The notes beneath the pieces were generated by a model. It saw nothing but the letters and a program-made list of their open reading frames with translations, ran no database searches and was not told where the DNA came from. Below, piece after piece: positions 1 through 10,188 of a DNA stretch of 64,000 nt (position 1 is the stretch's first letter; each line of letters starts with the position of its first letter). The DNA comes from Trichocoleus sp. (GTDB lineage: Bacteria > Cyanobacteriota > Cyanobacteriia > Elainellales > Elainellaceae). The stretch covers positions 20,052-84,051 of the forward strand of contig DATNQD010000088.1 of assembly GCA_036702865.1 (NCBI GenBank), written 5' to 3'. The position numbers and the translations under genes were made by a program.

Positions 1-669
1 CGGGTGTATCAATTTTGCCTGGATAGTGTTCGATTACCAGATCAGGAAGTCACACCGCTCTCAAAAGGCGAATTCTGGCAGATGAAACGATCGCAGATTC
101 CAGAACGCGAAATTGGGCGACGATCTGGGTTAAATGAAGCGCAAGCACAAGAATTTGCTCGTCTTCGCAAGCAGACAGTTCATACGCTGCCCTATTTGGT
201 TCATGATGCACCTGTACCGGGGGCGATCGAGACACTAGAGCGCATTCAAAAAATCGGAATTGATCCGGTGGTGATGACGATGCGACGAGTCCAAGAACTC
301 GATGCTGCCCTGAATCAGTATGATCTGGCGCGTTTCTTTCCCCCGCATCACCGCTACTGCCTCAGCAATGACTATGCCAAAACCAACGATGTGCAGGACA
401 AAACAATTCTCATGGGGCAAGCCCTCGCAGAACTGCCACCCGCCACGCAAACCTGGATGATTGGCGACACCGAAGCTGATATTATCTCTGCCAAAACCAA
501 TCATATTCCCGTGATTGCCGTCCTCTCTGGTATCCGCGATCGAACTCAACTCCAGCAATATGCCCCTAACCAAATTGTGAATTCTCTGGGAGAAGCGATC
601 GATTTCATTCTTAGTGATGCGGTAGGGGCTAGGGGGCAGGAGGTGGAAGTTAAGGGGGATAGGTGGTAG
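1..669 (+). CDS. HAD-family hydrolase, 5' end cut by window edge
   Basis: The frame is open to the first base, so the N-terminus lies outside the window; the GTG at 4 is probably not the true start. The visible part has the late HAD motifs: a TMRR segment near residue 92 where motif II lies, and a motif-III/IV block reading MIGDTEADIISAK, in which the GDTExD acidic residues would bind Mg2+. The N-terminal nucleophile DxD motif is absent because of the truncation. The likely role is phosphate-ester hydrolysis of the phosphoglycolate-phosphatase type; the substrate cannot be told. The last ~15 residues are encoded by G-rich low-complexity sequence and look like read-through into repeat DNA. Confidence 0.7.
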   Translation, partial: RVYQFCLDSVRLPDQEVTPLSKGEFWQMKRSQIPEREIGRRSGLNEAQAQEFARLRKQTVHTLPYLVHDAPVPGAIETLERIQKIGIDPVVMTMRRVQELDAALNQYDLARFFPPHHRYCLSNDYAKTNDVQDKTILMGQALAELPPATQTWMIGDTEADIISAKTNHIPVIAVLSGIRDRTQLQQYAPNQIVNSLGEAIDFILSDAVGARGQEVEVKGDRW

Positions 670-741
670 GTCAGGGGTCAGATCCCTCTATATTGATTAG
701 TTTCTCCTCCTTCAGGTCATCCTTTATTCTTCAACCCGCCC

Positions 742-2106
742 ATGTCACTCCCTCTTCCTCCCGGTCAGTTTGGTTTGCCTTTCCTGGGTGAAACGCTCAG
801 CTTCTTTCGAGACTCCAAGTTTGCTCATAAGCGTCATGAGCAGTATGGTGCAGTCTTCAAAACCTCCCTGCTCGGACGTCCTACCCTGTTTATGCGTGGG
901 GTTGAAGCCAATCGCTTTATTCTGGCTCACGAACAGGATCGCTTTCAGGTCATGTGGCCCCCCAGCACTTCGGCTCTGCTCGGTTCGCTGTCTCTCGCGT
1001 TACAAAGTGGCGGAATCCATCAGCAGCGACGCAAGCTTCTCGCTCAGGCATTTTTACCGCGTGCCCTTTCTAGCTATATTCCAACCATGGAAGCGATTAC
1101 AGAAGGCTATTTGCAGCGGTGGACTGAACAGCAAGAATTCACCTGGTATCCTGAACTGCGCCAGTACACGTTTGATGTTGCGGCAAAACTGCTGGTCGGG
1201 CTGGATCATGGCTCTCGATCGAACTTGGGGCACCAGTTTGAAATCTGGACAAAAGGGCTGTTCTCCATTCCGCTACCGCTTCCCTGGACGGTGTTTGGAC
1301 GCGCTCAGCGCAGTCGTCGATTATTGCTGGCAGAAATTGAGCGGCTCATTCGGCAACGCCAACACCAGACAAGCCACGAAAACACAGATGCCCTGTCGCT
1401 ATTAATTCAGGCAGAAGATGAAAACGGCGATCGGCTTGGCATTGAAGAACTGAAAGACCAAATTCTGCTGCTCCTGTTTGCCGGGCATGAAACCCTCACC
1501 TCTGCCGTCGGTGCTTTTTGTCTCCTGATGGCACAGCATCCAGACGTAATGGCAAAAGTACGAGCAGAACAGCAGCGATTTCCGATCGATCAGCCGCTCA
1601 CGCTGGATCACTTGAAGCAAATGACCTATCTAGAACAAGTCCTACGCGAAGTGCTGCGGCTTATTCCTCCTGTTGGCGGTGGTTTTCGCAAAGTGCTAGA
1701 AGCTTCTGAGTTCAACGGCTATCAGATCCCGAAAGGCTGGAGCATCATCTATCAAATTGGTCCGACGCATCAAGACCCTAGCCTCTATACCCAACCCGAT
1801 CGCTTTGACCCCGATCGTTTCAGCGCCGAAAACCTCCAGCAGCAGTCGGTCGATCGGCAAAAATATGGTTATCTTCCTTTTGGCAGCGGTATCCGGGAAT
1901 GCTTAGGTAAAGAGTTCGCCCGCCTGGAAATGAAAATCTTCGCCGTCCATCTCGCTCGTCACTATACCTGGGAACTTCTCCCCAACCAAAACCTGGACTT
2001 CATCACCGTTCCCACTCCATCCCCGCGAGATGGCTTAAAGGTTCGGTTTTTCAAGCAGGGGATAGGTGACAGGGAGCCAATTGTAGGGGTAGGCGATAGG
2101 TTATAG
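742..2106 (+). CDS. Cytochrome P450, CYP120-like
   Basis: A soluble 454-residue P450 of the type found in cyanobacteria (CYP120, whose Synechocystis member hydroxylates retinoids). Visible signatures are the I-helix oxygen-activation motif AGHET near residue 247, the ExxR motif (EVLR) at about 303, and the heme-binding loop FGSGIRECLG, with the cysteine ligand near residue 387. There is no N-terminal membrane anchor. The ATG at 742 follows a CT-rich stretch without an obvious Shine-Dalgarno. The final ~15 residues (around GDREPIVGVGDRL) come from GGGATAGG-type low-complexity DNA, as at the end of the preceding gene, and are probably non-functional. Substrate is unknown; CYP120 is suggested by motif resemblance only. 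Confidence 0.9.
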   Translation: MSLPLPPGQFGLPFLGETLSFFRDSKFAHKRHEQYGAVFKTSLLGRPTLFMRGVEANRFILAHEQDRFQVMWPPSTSALLGSLSLALQSGGIHQQRRKLLAQAFLPRALSSYIPTMEAITEGYLQRWTEQQEFTWYPELRQYTFDVAAKLLVGLDHGSRSNLGHQFEIWTKGLFSIPLPLPWTVFGRAQRSRRLLLAEIERLIRQRQHQTSHENTDALSLLIQAEDENGDRLGIEELKDQILLLLFAGHETLTSAVGAFCLLMAQHPDVMAKVRAEQQRFPIDQPLTLDHLKQMTYLEQVLREVLRLIPPVGGGFRKVLEASEFNGYQIPKGWSIIYQIGPTHQDPSLYTQPDRFDPDRFSAENLQQQSVDRQKYGYLPFGSGIRECLGKEFARLEMKIFAVHLARHYTWELLPNQNLDFITVPTPSPRDGLKVRFFKQGIGDREPIVGVGDRL

Positions 2107-2231
2107 ACATCTAATACGATTACGCTCTCCTCGCTTCTTCTCCTCATTATCTTTGCAAGGATTAATGGCACGATCGCTCACCCTTTGCTTAGAATCGCGT
2201 TAACCGCTACCGATACCCAGGTTTCCTCCTT

Positions 2232-3428
2232 ATGACCAGCAGACCGTCTCGATCCTTCTCCAAGCTCAATTTAACCGCAACAAAAGTAGGGGAACAACCC
2301 AAGCAGGATGATCCTGAAGAGGAAGAGTCTTACCTGGATGATTTCTTTTTTGATGAGCCGGGGAGTATGCCGGGAACTTTGTCGATAGAGGCAGATGCAT
2401 CTCCGCCGACGATTTTTTTGATTGACTACAACGAAGAACAAGCTGTGCGGTTGAAGATCGAAGCCCCGGAAGACTGTGCTCCCTATCTGGACACGCACTC
2501 GGTGTCTTGGGTGGATGTGCAGGGCTTGGGCAGCGAAAACATTTTGCGGCGGTTGGGGCATGTGTTTAGTCTGCATCCTCTGGTGCTGGAAGATGTGGTG
2601 AATGTGCCGCAGCGTCCGAAGGTGGAGGAATATGATGATCAGATCTTGCTGATTGCTCGGATGGTATGCCTCAAAGACGATAACCGAGGATTTGTGGCAG
2701 AGCAGGTCAGCTTTATTCTGGGAAAACACTATCTGCTGACCGTACAAGAGGAGCCAGACTATGACTCGTTTGGGCCGGTAAGAGAGCGGATTCGCGGCAG
2801 CAAAGGCACGATTCGTCGTCAAGGAGCTGATTTTTTGGCTTACGCCTTGCTGGATGCGTTGATCGATGGGTTCTTTCCGGTACTAGAAGCTTACGGTGAG
2901 ACGTTAGAAGAATTGGAAGACGAGATTGTTAGGAATCCGACGCGCCAAAGCTTAGAGAAAATCCATCGCATGAAGCGCGAACTGCTGGCGTTGCGGCGAG
3001 CGATCTGGCCTCAGCGAGATGCCATTAGTGTCTTAATTCGAGACGGCAATGAGCTGATTAGCAGTGAAGTTCGGGTTTATTTGCGCGACTGCTACGACCA
3101 TGCCGTACAGGTCTTAGACATGGTTGAAACCTATCGAGAGGTGGCATCAAGCTTAATGGATGTCTATGTTTCTTCAGTCGGCAACCGAATGAACGAAGTG
3201 ATGAAACTCCTGACAATTATCTCAACGATATTTATCCCATTGACGTTTATTGCAGGTGTTTATGGCATGAATTTCAACACTCAGTCTTCCCCCTGGAATA
3301 TGCCAGAACTCGATTGGTATTGGGGCTATCCGGTTTGTCTTCTGGCAATGGGAGGCATTGCAGCAGCACTGGTTTTCTATTTTTACCGACGTGGCTGGTT
3401 TGAAAATTTTTCGGGCATTAAGGACTAA
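2232..3428 (+). CDS. corA: CorA-family Mg2+/Co2+ transporter
   Basis: A 398-residue CorA-type divalent-cation channel. The N-terminal ~330 residues form the cytoplasmic alpha/beta and coiled-coil funnel. Two C-terminal membrane helices follow, the first ending in the diagnostic YGMNFN (GMN at about 345-347) that forms the selectivity loop. An acidic N-terminal extension (EEEE near residue 30) precedes the domain. It likely forms a pentamer in the plasma membrane and imports magnesium. The ATG at 2232 follows TTTCCTCCTT, with no strong Shine-Dalgarno. No Mg-sensing riboswitch is evident in the ~125 bp upstream. Confidence 0.93.
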   Translation: MTSRPSRSFSKLNLTATKVGEQPKQDDPEEEESYLDDFFFDEPGSMPGTLSIEADASPPTIFLIDYNEEQAVRLKIEAPEDCAPYLDTHSVSWVDVQGLGSENILRRLGHVFSLHPLVLEDVVNVPQRPKVEEYDDQILLIARMVCLKDDNRGFVAEQVSFILGKHYLLTVQEEPDYDSFGPVRERIRGSKGTIRRQGADFLAYALLDALIDGFFPVLEAYGETLEELEDEIVRNPTRQSLEKIHRMKRELLALRRAIWPQRDAISVLIRDGNELISSEVRVYLRDCYDHAVQVLDMVETYREVASSLMDVYVSSVGNRMNEVMKLLTIISTIFIPLTFIAGVYGMNFNTQSSPWNMPELDWYWGYPVCLLAMGGIAAALVFYFYRRGWFENFSGIKD

Positions 3429-3625
3429 CAAGCGACTCCGTTGGATGAGGAGCGATCGTCTCATTTCGCACCAGTCAACTGACCTGCGGATGATAGGATG
3501 TCTGATGTCAAAGCAATCTCCACACCTGTTAGCTGAATTGGCTCAGACCTGAAACAGGCTTGCCTTTTCCTATCATCGTGTCCCCTGCTCTCTGGCTCCT
3601 GCTATCTATCTGGACTCCTGACGCT

Positions 3626-4138
3626 ATGGATCTTAAGTCTCTGATTCGAGAAATTCCTGATTTTCCTAAACCCGGCATCCTGTTCCGAGATATCACAACC
3701 CTCCTGAAAAATCCGCAAGGGCTGCGCTATACGATCGACACACTGGCTGAAAAATGTGCCGGATTCTCGGTGGATTACATTGTCGGGATGGAATCAAGAG
3801 GCTTTATTTTCGGTACACCGCTGGCGTATAAGCTGGGTGTGGGCTTCATTCCTGTTCGCAAACCCGGCAAACTCCCCGCTGCTGTGCATACGATCGAATA
3901 TGAGCTGGAATATGGAACCGATCGCCTGGAAATGCACCAAGACGCTTTCCATCCTGGCTCTCGCGTGCTGATTGTGGACGACCTGATCGCCACAGGCGGA
4001 ACCGCTGCCGCTACCGCAAAACTGATCCAGCAAACTGGATGCGAACTGGTCGGCTGTGCTTTCATCATTGAGCTGACTGACCTGAAAGGACGCGACAATC
4101 TACCCGATGTCCCTGTAATTGCGCTGGTTCAGTACTAA
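3626..4138 (+). CDS. apt: Adenine phosphoribosyltransferase
   Basis: A 170-residue purine salvage enzyme converting adenine and PRPP to AMP. The frame opens upstream at a TTG (3560), but family homology begins at the ATG at 3626 ([17 protein letters not shown]), so this start is chosen. The PRPP-binding motif [13 protein letters not shown] lies near residues 112-124 and the conserved [10 protein letters not shown] near 55. Length matches the family exactly. It stands alone, convergent with the small VOC gene on the other strand. Confidence 0.96.
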   Translation: MDLKSLIREIPDFPKPGILFRDITTLLKNPQGLRYTIDTLAEKCAGFSVDYIVGMESRGFIFGTPLAYKLGVGFIPVRKPGKLPAAVHTIEYELEYGTDRLEMHQDAFHPGSRVLIVDDLIATGGTAAATAKLIQQTGCELVGCAFIIELTDLKGRDNLPDVPVIALVQY

Positions 4139-4151
4139 GGGAGATGTTGGT

Positions 4152-4514
4152 TCAAGCTTCGGTGAGTTCAATCACATTGCCGTCCGGATCTTGGGTAAAA
4201 ATAGCAGCCCGACCCGATGCACTCGCTTGAATCTCATAGCCATACTCCAACAGTTGGGCTTTCGCAGACTCCAACCGATCGACCGCCAGGGCAAGATGGG
4301 CATTGCGTCCCCATTTCTGGCTATTTTGTAGCGTTTGGGTCAATTGATCCTGGACGATCAGGTGAATCTGCATCTCGCCAATTTGATACCAGCTTCCCGG
4401 AAACTTGAGAACACGATCGACTTTGGGCAAGCCTAATACGGTGCCGTAGAACTGTTCTGCCTTTTCAAGATCGGACACTAAAATTGCGGTGTGAAGGTAG
4501 CGTGTAATCTGCAT
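4152..4514 (-). CDS. VOC (glyoxalase/bleomycin-resistance) family protein
   Basis: A 120-residue single vicinal-oxygen-chelate domain. It starts MQITRYLHTAILVSDLEKAEQF, with a family-typical N-terminal His near residue 8, and ends with DPDGNVIELTE, where the glutamate is a usual metal ligand. Two beta-alpha-beta-beta-beta modules are recognisable, so it likely dimerises to form a metal site. The substrate cannot be assigned; glyoxalase I, dioxygenase and resistance proteins share the fold. Its stop lies 13 bp from the apt stop on the opposite strand, so the two genes converge. Confidence 0.85.
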   Translation of the reverse strand: MQITRYLHTAILVSDLEKAEQFYGTVLGLPKVDRVLKFPGSWYQIGEMQIHLIVQDQLTQTLQNSQKWGRNAHLALAVDRLESAKAQLLEYGYEIQASASGRAAIFTQDPDGNVIELTEA

Positions 4515-4686
4515 GATTAGGGGAAGTTAAGCGACGAATTTCTGTTTTTTCAATTCTCTCTATCATCGCTGCCTTTCCTGACACTGCGAACCGCAACCGA
4601 ACGGATGAAGACGGAAATCCCTGCCGCTCAACTTCAGCTTTCTCCTCCAGAATGGACTCATCTTTCCTGTAACTGGAGGTTTCCCC

Positions 4687-5067
4687 ATGCCCTCAATCGA
4701 CAATAGCCCAGAATATTGGGACGGACGCGGCTGTGCTTTGTGCGAACAAGAACAATACCCAGCTGCGATCGAAGCATTTGATCAAGCGATCGCTCTAAAT
4801 CCTGGTTACTGCAAAGCCTGGAACAACCGAGCCAATGCTCTCTGTGGCATGAAGCAATATGCTCAAGCTCTGTCATCCTACGATCGCGCGGTTGCCCTTC
4901 AACCCAACTATCATCAAGCCTGGTTCAATCGAGGTCTGCTGTTTGCTGAAATGATGGCTTATGGCAATGCGATCGAGTCTTACAATCGGGCAATTGCGAT
5001 CGACCCTGACTCACGTTACCTGCATGCAAAAGCAGCGATTGAACTCAAGCAACAGCTTTTTGTTTAG
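4687..5067 (+). CDS. Small TPR protein
   Basis: A 126-residue protein made almost entirely of about three tetratricopeptide repeats, with periodic signatures such as YPAAIEAFDQAIALNPGYCKAWNNRANAL and its relatives at 34-residue spacing. There is no signal peptide. ATG 4687 is preceded by CTGGAGG, a good Shine-Dalgarno, at suitable distance. TPR proteins act as protein-protein scaffolds; the partner is unknown. One copy of the HIP1 octamer GCGATCGC lies inside (4786-4793). Confidence 0.85.
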   Translation: MPSIDNSPEYWDGRGCALCEQEQYPAAIEAFDQAIALNPGYCKAWNNRANALCGMKQYAQALSSYDRAVALQPNYHQAWFNRGLLFAEMMAYGNAIESYNRAIAIDPDSRYLHAKAAIELKQQLFV

Positions 5068-5123
5068 GGCTGCCCACAATCCTGGTCAGGTAGGCAGCTT
5101 GTCTGCTCAGCTTTCGCTCAGGG

Positions 5124-6320
5124 TTACTGGATTGGCTCCTTCGTGAAATCTTCTAAGGTAGGCGCAGCCGGATGACCCTGATAGATGTCTTGGAAAACTT
5201 GAGTGATACAAATAATCGCCACAAGCCCAACCACCATCGTTGGCAACAGCATCTCACCTGCTAAAGCAATGACCAGGAGGACGATCGACGCACCAGAGCG
5301 ATATTTGTAGCGGACTTTACAGCGAAAAATTACACCTGTCCGGTGGAGAACGGCTAATGCCGCCAGACAGAGGGCAACAGAACCGCACAGCAGCCATCGC
5401 TCTGATGTTGCCAGGGCAATGTCTTGTTGACTCTTAATAATATGTTCAACCCCCACACCTGTTCCGGCTAAGCCAATCACCAGGGGTAAATGTCCATAAA
5501 GCCAAACTTGCAAAGTGTTCACTCGTCTTTCTGTTGGAGCCGATCGGAGCGCACTTCCCCCCACATTCTCGAAGTAGACCCACCAGAGGCTAAAGGCAAT
5601 ACTAAAGCCCAAAGCGGCTGCAATAACAGATGGCAAATTCCAGTTCTGTTCAGCAATCCCATTGACAACGGCAATAATTGCTTCGCCTAGAACAATAATG
5701 GTAAATAGCCCAAATCGTTCGGGTAAGTGCTCGAAGTTGGGCAACAGTCTTGTCTGAAGCCTGACTGAAGTGAGAGGCGTCGCAAAATCAACCAGTAACC
5801 CTAACATCCAGAGAAAAAATCGTGCTGGCATGGGAACAAACGCCGATACAAGCCAGAAGGCAGCAGCGATCGCAAACCCAATTGCATAACGACAAGCCAG
5901 CCCTCGCGCTTGTGGTAAATGGATGGCGGCTCGGAGATACTGGAACACCAGCATTAATCGCACGATCACGTAGGAGAGGGCAAAGCCAACTGAAGACTTA
6001 TCCAATCCATGATGGATGTTAACTGCCATGCTGGCGATCGCTAACATTTGCACGGCTGTTAAGACCCGATGTCCCGCGTCGTCCACATCAAAGCGGTTGG
6101 CATAGAAGGTTGCGCCAATCCATGACCACCACACTGGCAGAAAGAGAAACACAAACCCCAAAAAGCCCTGAATGGACACATCAGCGCTGAGATTGTGAGC
6201 CAGTTGAGATACTGCTACAACAAATACCAGGTCAAAAAAGAGTTCCAGCCAAGTTGCACGGCGAGACTGTTCCTCAAAATCGTCACCAATCCGAAGTTGG
6301 GGAGGATGAAACCACGTCAT
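5124..6320 (-). CDS. LtrA-family (low temperature requirement) membrane protein
   Basis: A 398-residue polytopic membrane protein with about ten hydrophobic segments. The N-terminal signature ATWLELFFDLVFVVAVSQLA (about residues 23-42) is characteristic of the low-temperature-requirement A family, named from Listeria; the biochemical role of that family is unsettled. A second conserved block, FGLFTIIVLGEAIIAVV, lies mid-protein. There is no operon context: it converges with the TPR gene and lies 177 bp from the next gene upstream on the same strand. Confidence 0.88.
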   Translation of the reverse strand: MTWFHPPQLRIGDDFEEQSRRATWLELFFDLVFVVAVSQLAHNLSADVSIQGFLGFVFLFLPVWWSWIGATFYANRFDVDDAGHRVLTAVQMLAIASMAVNIHHGLDKSSVGFALSYVIVRLMLVFQYLRAAIHLPQARGLACRYAIGFAIAAAFWLVSAFVPMPARFFLWMLGLLVDFATPLTSVRLQTRLLPNFEHLPERFGLFTIIVLGEAIIAVVNGIAEQNWNLPSVIAAALGFSIAFSLWWVYFENVGGSALRSAPTERRVNTLQVWLYGHLPLVIGLAGTGVGVEHIIKSQQDIALATSERWLLCGSVALCLAALAVLHRTGVIFRCKVRYKYRSGASIVLLVIALAGEMLLPTMVVGLVAIICITQVFQDIYQGHPAAPTLEDFTKEPIQ

Positions 6321-6497
6321 TAGCTATAGCCCTTTTTTGCAGAAAATGGTGCTGTAAAAACAATACCTTGCCTGCTTAATTCTTTGACTGAGAACTTTAA
6401 CGGGATCTTTGACTAGGATCTTTGGCTGGACTAGGATCTTTGGCTGGAAGAGGAAAAATGACGACAAAAGCCGTGTTTCACTAAGCCAATTAAAATC

Positions 6498-7895
6498 CTA
6501 TCCTCGCACTAGCTCCTCGATCGCCTCAGATTGATTTGGCAAAGCGGCTGTCAGCACTTCACATCCGGTTTCAGTCATCAGTACATCGTCTTCAATCCGA
6601 ATGCCGCGCACGTCAGCAAACTGCTCCAATCGCTCCCAGTTCACCACATCCTGATATTTTTCGCGTCGCTCTGAGTCATTGAGTAAAGCAGGCACCTGAT
6701 AGAATCCTGGTTCAATTGTGACTGCCATTCCAGGTTGGAGGGGTCGATCGAGCCGCAGGTAACAAAGCCCAAATCGATCGCTGCGATTGCGTCCAGGAGC
6801 ATAACCCGCCAGATCGCCCAAATCTTCCATATCATGCACATCCAAGCCGAGCAAATGTCCGACTCCATGCGGAAAGAACAGCGCATGAGCATCCTGAGCA
6901 ACCAAATCTACTGGCTGACCTCTGAGAATGCCCAGATCAACCAAACCAGCAGCGATCGTTTCGCAGGCAAGGAAATGTAAGGCGCGATATTCAACACCCG
7001 GCTTGGCTTGCTCAATACAGCGATCGTGAGCTGCCAGCACTACATCATAAATGTCGCGTTGCGTGGGAGAGAATTTGCCAGAAACTGGCCAGGTGCGCGT
7101 AATGTCCGATGCCCAACCTGACCCTGCCTCTGCCCCCACATCTGCCAAAAGTAAATCACCCGATCGCAGCCTGTGATGATATTGCTCGTTGTGCAGCACT
7201 TCGCCGTGGACGGTCACAATACTGCCGTAGGCACGAGTCATGTTGTGTTGCATGATGATGCTTTCCATCGCAGCTCGGACTTCTGCCTCAGTTTTTGCGC
7301 CAGGAGTGGCAGCCATCCCAGATTTGTGTGCCTCCACGCTGACGGCAGCAGCTTTGCGAAGCTCTTCGATCGCTCCCTCATCATGGGTTAAGCGAATTTG
7401 AACGATCACTTCTGCCAACTTTCGATCGAGACCCTGAAGCTGGTTTGAGGGTGGGATAGGGCGATCGAGCCACTGAGACTGTTGCAGTTGGGTAGCGGCA
7501 TCCTGAACCGGAATCGTCGCGCTGCCCTTTGCTACAGATTGCAGTTGTGCCAGCGGATAAGCAGCATCTGCCCCAATTTGTTCTGCCATTTGTTCGCGGG
7601 TCAGGCTTGCCCCATGCCAGAGCAGGTCGGCTGCGGTGGGGTTGTCCATAAACAGTTCCAGACGGTTTCCTTCCAAACGAATGGCTGCATTCTCGACGGG
7701 CAGCCCCGCAAAATACAAAAAATTGCTGCTGGCTCGAAACGGAAACGTATTGGCAGCGTAGTTGCGCGAACTGCTCCGTCCCGACCAAAATACAGCCGGG
7801 AAATCAATATGCTGGGCAAGGCGTTGTCGTCTTTGGCGCAAAACTGGGGCGATCGAAGCAGCCGTTTGGGACGTGGGGACAGGTTGGGTTTGCAT
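6498..7895 (-). CDS. Xaa-Pro aminopeptidase (M24B, PepP-like)
   Basis: A 465-residue metallo-aminopeptidase that would remove the N-terminal residue preceding proline. The N-terminal creatinase-like domain (to about residue 175) is followed by the pita-bread catalytic domain. Metal ligands are visible in LLADVGAEAGSGWASDITRTW (two Asp), FFPHGVGHLLGLDVHD (His), VTIEPGFY (Glu) and GIRIEDDVLMT (Glu). The start codon is ATG at 7895. It is transcribed divergently from glgC, with 229 bp between the start codons serving both promoters. Confidence 0.93.
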   Translation of the reverse strand: MQTQPVPTSQTAASIAPVLRQRRQRLAQHIDFPAVFWSGRSSSRNYAANTFPFRASSNFLYFAGLPVENAAIRLEGNRLELFMDNPTAADLLWHGASLTREQMAEQIGADAAYPLAQLQSVAKGSATIPVQDAATQLQQSQWLDRPIPPSNQLQGLDRKLAEVIVQIRLTHDEGAIEELRKAAAVSVEAHKSGMAATPGAKTEAEVRAAMESIIMQHNMTRAYGSIVTVHGEVLHNEQYHHRLRSGDLLLADVGAEAGSGWASDITRTWPVSGKFSPTQRDIYDVVLAAHDRCIEQAKPGVEYRALHFLACETIAAGLVDLGILRGQPVDLVAQDAHALFFPHGVGHLLGLDVHDMEDLGDLAGYAPGRNRSDRFGLCYLRLDRPLQPGMAVTIEPGFYQVPALLNDSERREKYQDVVNWERLEQFADVRGIRIEDDVLMTETGCEVLTAALPNQSEAIEELVRG

Positions 7896-8124
7896 AGCAA
7901 AGTCAAAAGAGCAAATTGTTATCTGTTGTTATCGAATGTCGCTAAAACAAAACTTTTGTGAATAGAAAATTTGTATTGCAGCACACTTCATACGCCAGAT
8001 AGAGGGTTGTAGCCGATCCCATATAAGAATTTTATCTCTTTAGACCCTTGCAAACAGATCCCGACAGTCGGACACTGGAGAAGTGAGACGAAATGGTGTG
8101 TAAAAGAGCGGTTAAGAGGTCACT

Positions 8125-9414
8125 GTGAAAAGAGTCCTGGCGATTATTCTTGGTGGGGGTGCCGGCACCCGTCTATATCCACTGACCAAATTGCGCGCAA
8201 AGCCTGCTGTACCGCTAGCAGGAAAGTATCGTTTGATCGATATTCCGGTCAGCAACTGCATCAACTCCGAAATCTACAAAATCTATGTATTGACGCAGTT
8301 TAACTCTGCTTCTCTCAACCGTCACATCTCCCGCACCTACAACATTACTGGCTTTCAAGAAGGCTTTGTTGAGGTGCTAGCAGCCCAGCAAACCCCTGAA
8401 AATCCAAACTGGTTCCAGGGCACAGCAGATGCAGTCCGGCAATATAGCTGGCTGTTTCAAGAATGGGAAGTGGATGAGTATTTGATTCTTTCCGGTGACC
8501 ACCTGTACCGGATGGACTACAGCGAATTTGTCCGTCGTCACCGTGAAACGAACGCAGATGTCACCATCTCTGTCCTACCAATGGACGAGAAGCGGGCGTC
8601 AGACTTCGGCTTAATCAAAATTAACGAAGATGGTCGAATTGTTTCATTCAGTGAGAAGCCCAAAGGGGATGCCCTGAAGCAAGCTCAAGTAGATACAACG
8701 ACACTCGGCTTAACGGCTGAAGAGGCGAAGCAACAGCCCTACATCGCTTCCATGGGGATTTATGTCTTCAAGCGTGATGTGCTGATTGACCTGCTAAATC
8801 AGTATCCTAGCCAAACCGACTTCGGCAAAGAAATTATCCCTGCTGCGGCTAAAACCCACAACCTTCAGGCATACCTGTTTAAGGGATATTGGGAAGACAT
8901 TGGAACGATCGAGTCTTTCTATGAAGCAAACCTGGCACTGACTCAACAACCTCAGCCGCCGTTTAGCTTCTATGACGAGAAAGCCCCGATCTACACCCGT
9001 GGTCGCTATCTCCCACCCACCAAAATGCTTGACTGTCAGGTGACCGAATCGATGATTGGCGAAGGCTGCATCCTGAAGCAATGCCAGATTCATCATTCTG
9101 TTTTGGGAATTCGGACGCGGATTGGTCCAGGGGCAGTGGTGCAAGATTCCCTGCTGATGGGGTCTGACTTCTATCAGCCTTTTGCAGAGCGGAAAACGGA
9201 GTGTGATCAGACAGAAGTGCCGATCGGCATTGGAGCAAACTCAACGATTCGTCGCGCCATTATTGACAAAAATGCCCGAATTGGCTGTGATGTGCAAATC
9301 ATCAACAAAGATCGGGTCGAAGAAGCCTCGCGGGAAGAACTAGGTTTCTACATTCGTAGTGGCATCGTGGTCGTGTTCAAAAATGCCGTCATTCCGGATG
9401 GGATGATTATCTAG
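8125..9414 (+). CDS. glgC: Glucose-1-phosphate adenylyltransferase (ADP-glucose pyrophosphorylase)
   Basis: A 429-residue enzyme making ADP-glucose for glycogen synthesis, the usual cyanobacterial length. The nucleotide-binding loop [14 protein letters not shown] is at residues 8-21 and the catalytic GDHLYRMDY block near 130. A C-terminal left-handed beta-helix ends in [18 protein letters not shown], which contains the lysine associated with 3-phosphoglycerate activation in cyanobacteria and plants. The start is GTG at 8125. A small kinase gene follows 15 bp downstream and may be co-transcribed. Confidence 0.97.
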   Translation: MKRVLAIILGGGAGTRLYPLTKLRAKPAVPLAGKYRLIDIPVSNCINSEIYKIYVLTQFNSASLNRHISRTYNITGFQEGFVEVLAAQQTPENPNWFQGTADAVRQYSWLFQEWEVDEYLILSGDHLYRMDYSEFVRRHRETNADVTISVLPMDEKRASDFGLIKINEDGRIVSFSEKPKGDALKQAQVDTTTLGLTAEEAKQQPYIASMGIYVFKRDVLIDLLNQYPSQTDFGKEIIPAAAKTHNLQAYLFKGYWEDIGTIESFYEANLALTQQPQPPFSFYDEKAPIYTRGRYLPPTKMLDCQVTESMIGEGCILKQCQIHHSVLGIRTRIGPGAVVQDSLLMGSDFYQPFAERKTECDQTEVPIGIGANSTIRRAIIDKNARIGCDVQIINKDRVEEASREELGFYIRSGIVVVFKNAVIPDGMII

Positions 9415-9429
9415 GGTAGAAAGAGTCGG

Positions 9430-9933
9430 TTGGCTAACACCATTTCCAATCCTCAACATCCTTTAATCATCATGATTGGTCTGCCAGGCAGTGGAAAGTC
9501 TACGCTGGCAGGCTTTTTGCTACAGGAAGAACCGCGGACATTGATTGCAACTGATGCAGTCCGAGAACTTTTGTTTGGAGATGAGGCGATTCAGGGAGAT
9601 TGGGCATTGGTGCAGCGCGAAGTTGGGCGGCAGTTGCGACAGGCGCTCGATCGCATCCAGCAGGGGCAGATCCACGCTGCAATCTATGATGCAACTAATG
9701 CCCGTCGTCGCTATCGGCGGCAAGTCATTCATCAGGTCCGATCGCTTGGCTTCACTCACTTAACAGGGCTTTGGCTCGATACACCGCTTTCGGTTTGCTT
9801 AGCCAGAAACCAGAGTCGATCGCGTCAGGTTCCAGAGGAGGTGATTTTGCAGATGCATCGTCAGTTAACAGATGCTCCCCCTGCCCTCGAAGAAGGATTC
9901 GATCGGTTGTTGCACTACATCGCTTTTTCCTGA
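9430..9933 (+). CDS. P-loop kinase / AAA_33-type ATPase
   Basis: A 167-residue P-loop protein of the small-kinase type (compare polynucleotide or chloramphenicol phosphotransferase-like kinases). Walker A reads GLPGSGKST at about residues 17-25; YDATNARRRYR near 89 and LARNQSR near 126 match the DATN and lid-arginine regions of this group. The start is TTG at 9430, 15 bp after the glgC stop; an ATG exists at 9472, but it falls directly on the strand leading to the P-loop and would leave almost no N-terminus. Substrate unknown. The spacing suggests an operon with glgC, though a role in glycogen metabolism is not implied by the sequence. Confidence 0.8.
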   Translation: MANTISNPQHPLIIMIGLPGSGKSTLAGFLLQEEPRTLIATDAVRELLFGDEAIQGDWALVQREVGRQLRQALDRIQQGQIHAAIYDATNARRRYRRQVIHQVRSLGFTHLTGLWLDTPLSVCLARNQSRSRQVPEEVILQMHRQLTDAPPALEEGFDRLLHYIAFS

Positions 9934-10074
9934 CTGCTTTGCCCCAACTCTCTTGTTTATATTGCTTGTTTATATTGCTAGTTCTATCAGCCGCAGATCC
10001 CAAATCTCCAATCAATCACTTGCCATTCCTCACGAATTGTTCAACAGTCTCCTCTGCTGACTGTCTTCCTGTTC

Positions 10075-10084
10075 CAACGCGTTG
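10075..10084. promoter_or_regulatory. 10-bp palindrome upstream of dnaJ
   Basis: A perfect palindrome, CAACGCGTTG, lies about 125 bp upstream of the DnaJ-like gene. It could be an operator half-site pair; no known regulator consensus is matched, and no CIRCE element (TTAGCACTC-N9-GAGTGCTAA) is present. Confidence 0.2.
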
Positions 10085-10188
10085 AAAGTACGGAAATTTC
10101 CCTATTTCTTCCCCCTCAACCGAACATCGACCCGGCAAAAATCTTGGTAGTTTTAAGGCAGAAGCTCTATGTTAAGTTCCTAACGAAG

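Noticed and set aside
770..1405. 211-codon plus-strand frame inside the P450 gene
   Set aside because: Shadow of the P450 in another frame; it lacks any family motif while the P450 motifs are complete.
2271..2822. 183-codon minus-strand frame opposite corA
   Set aside because: Antisense shadow with biased composition; CorA is unambiguous.
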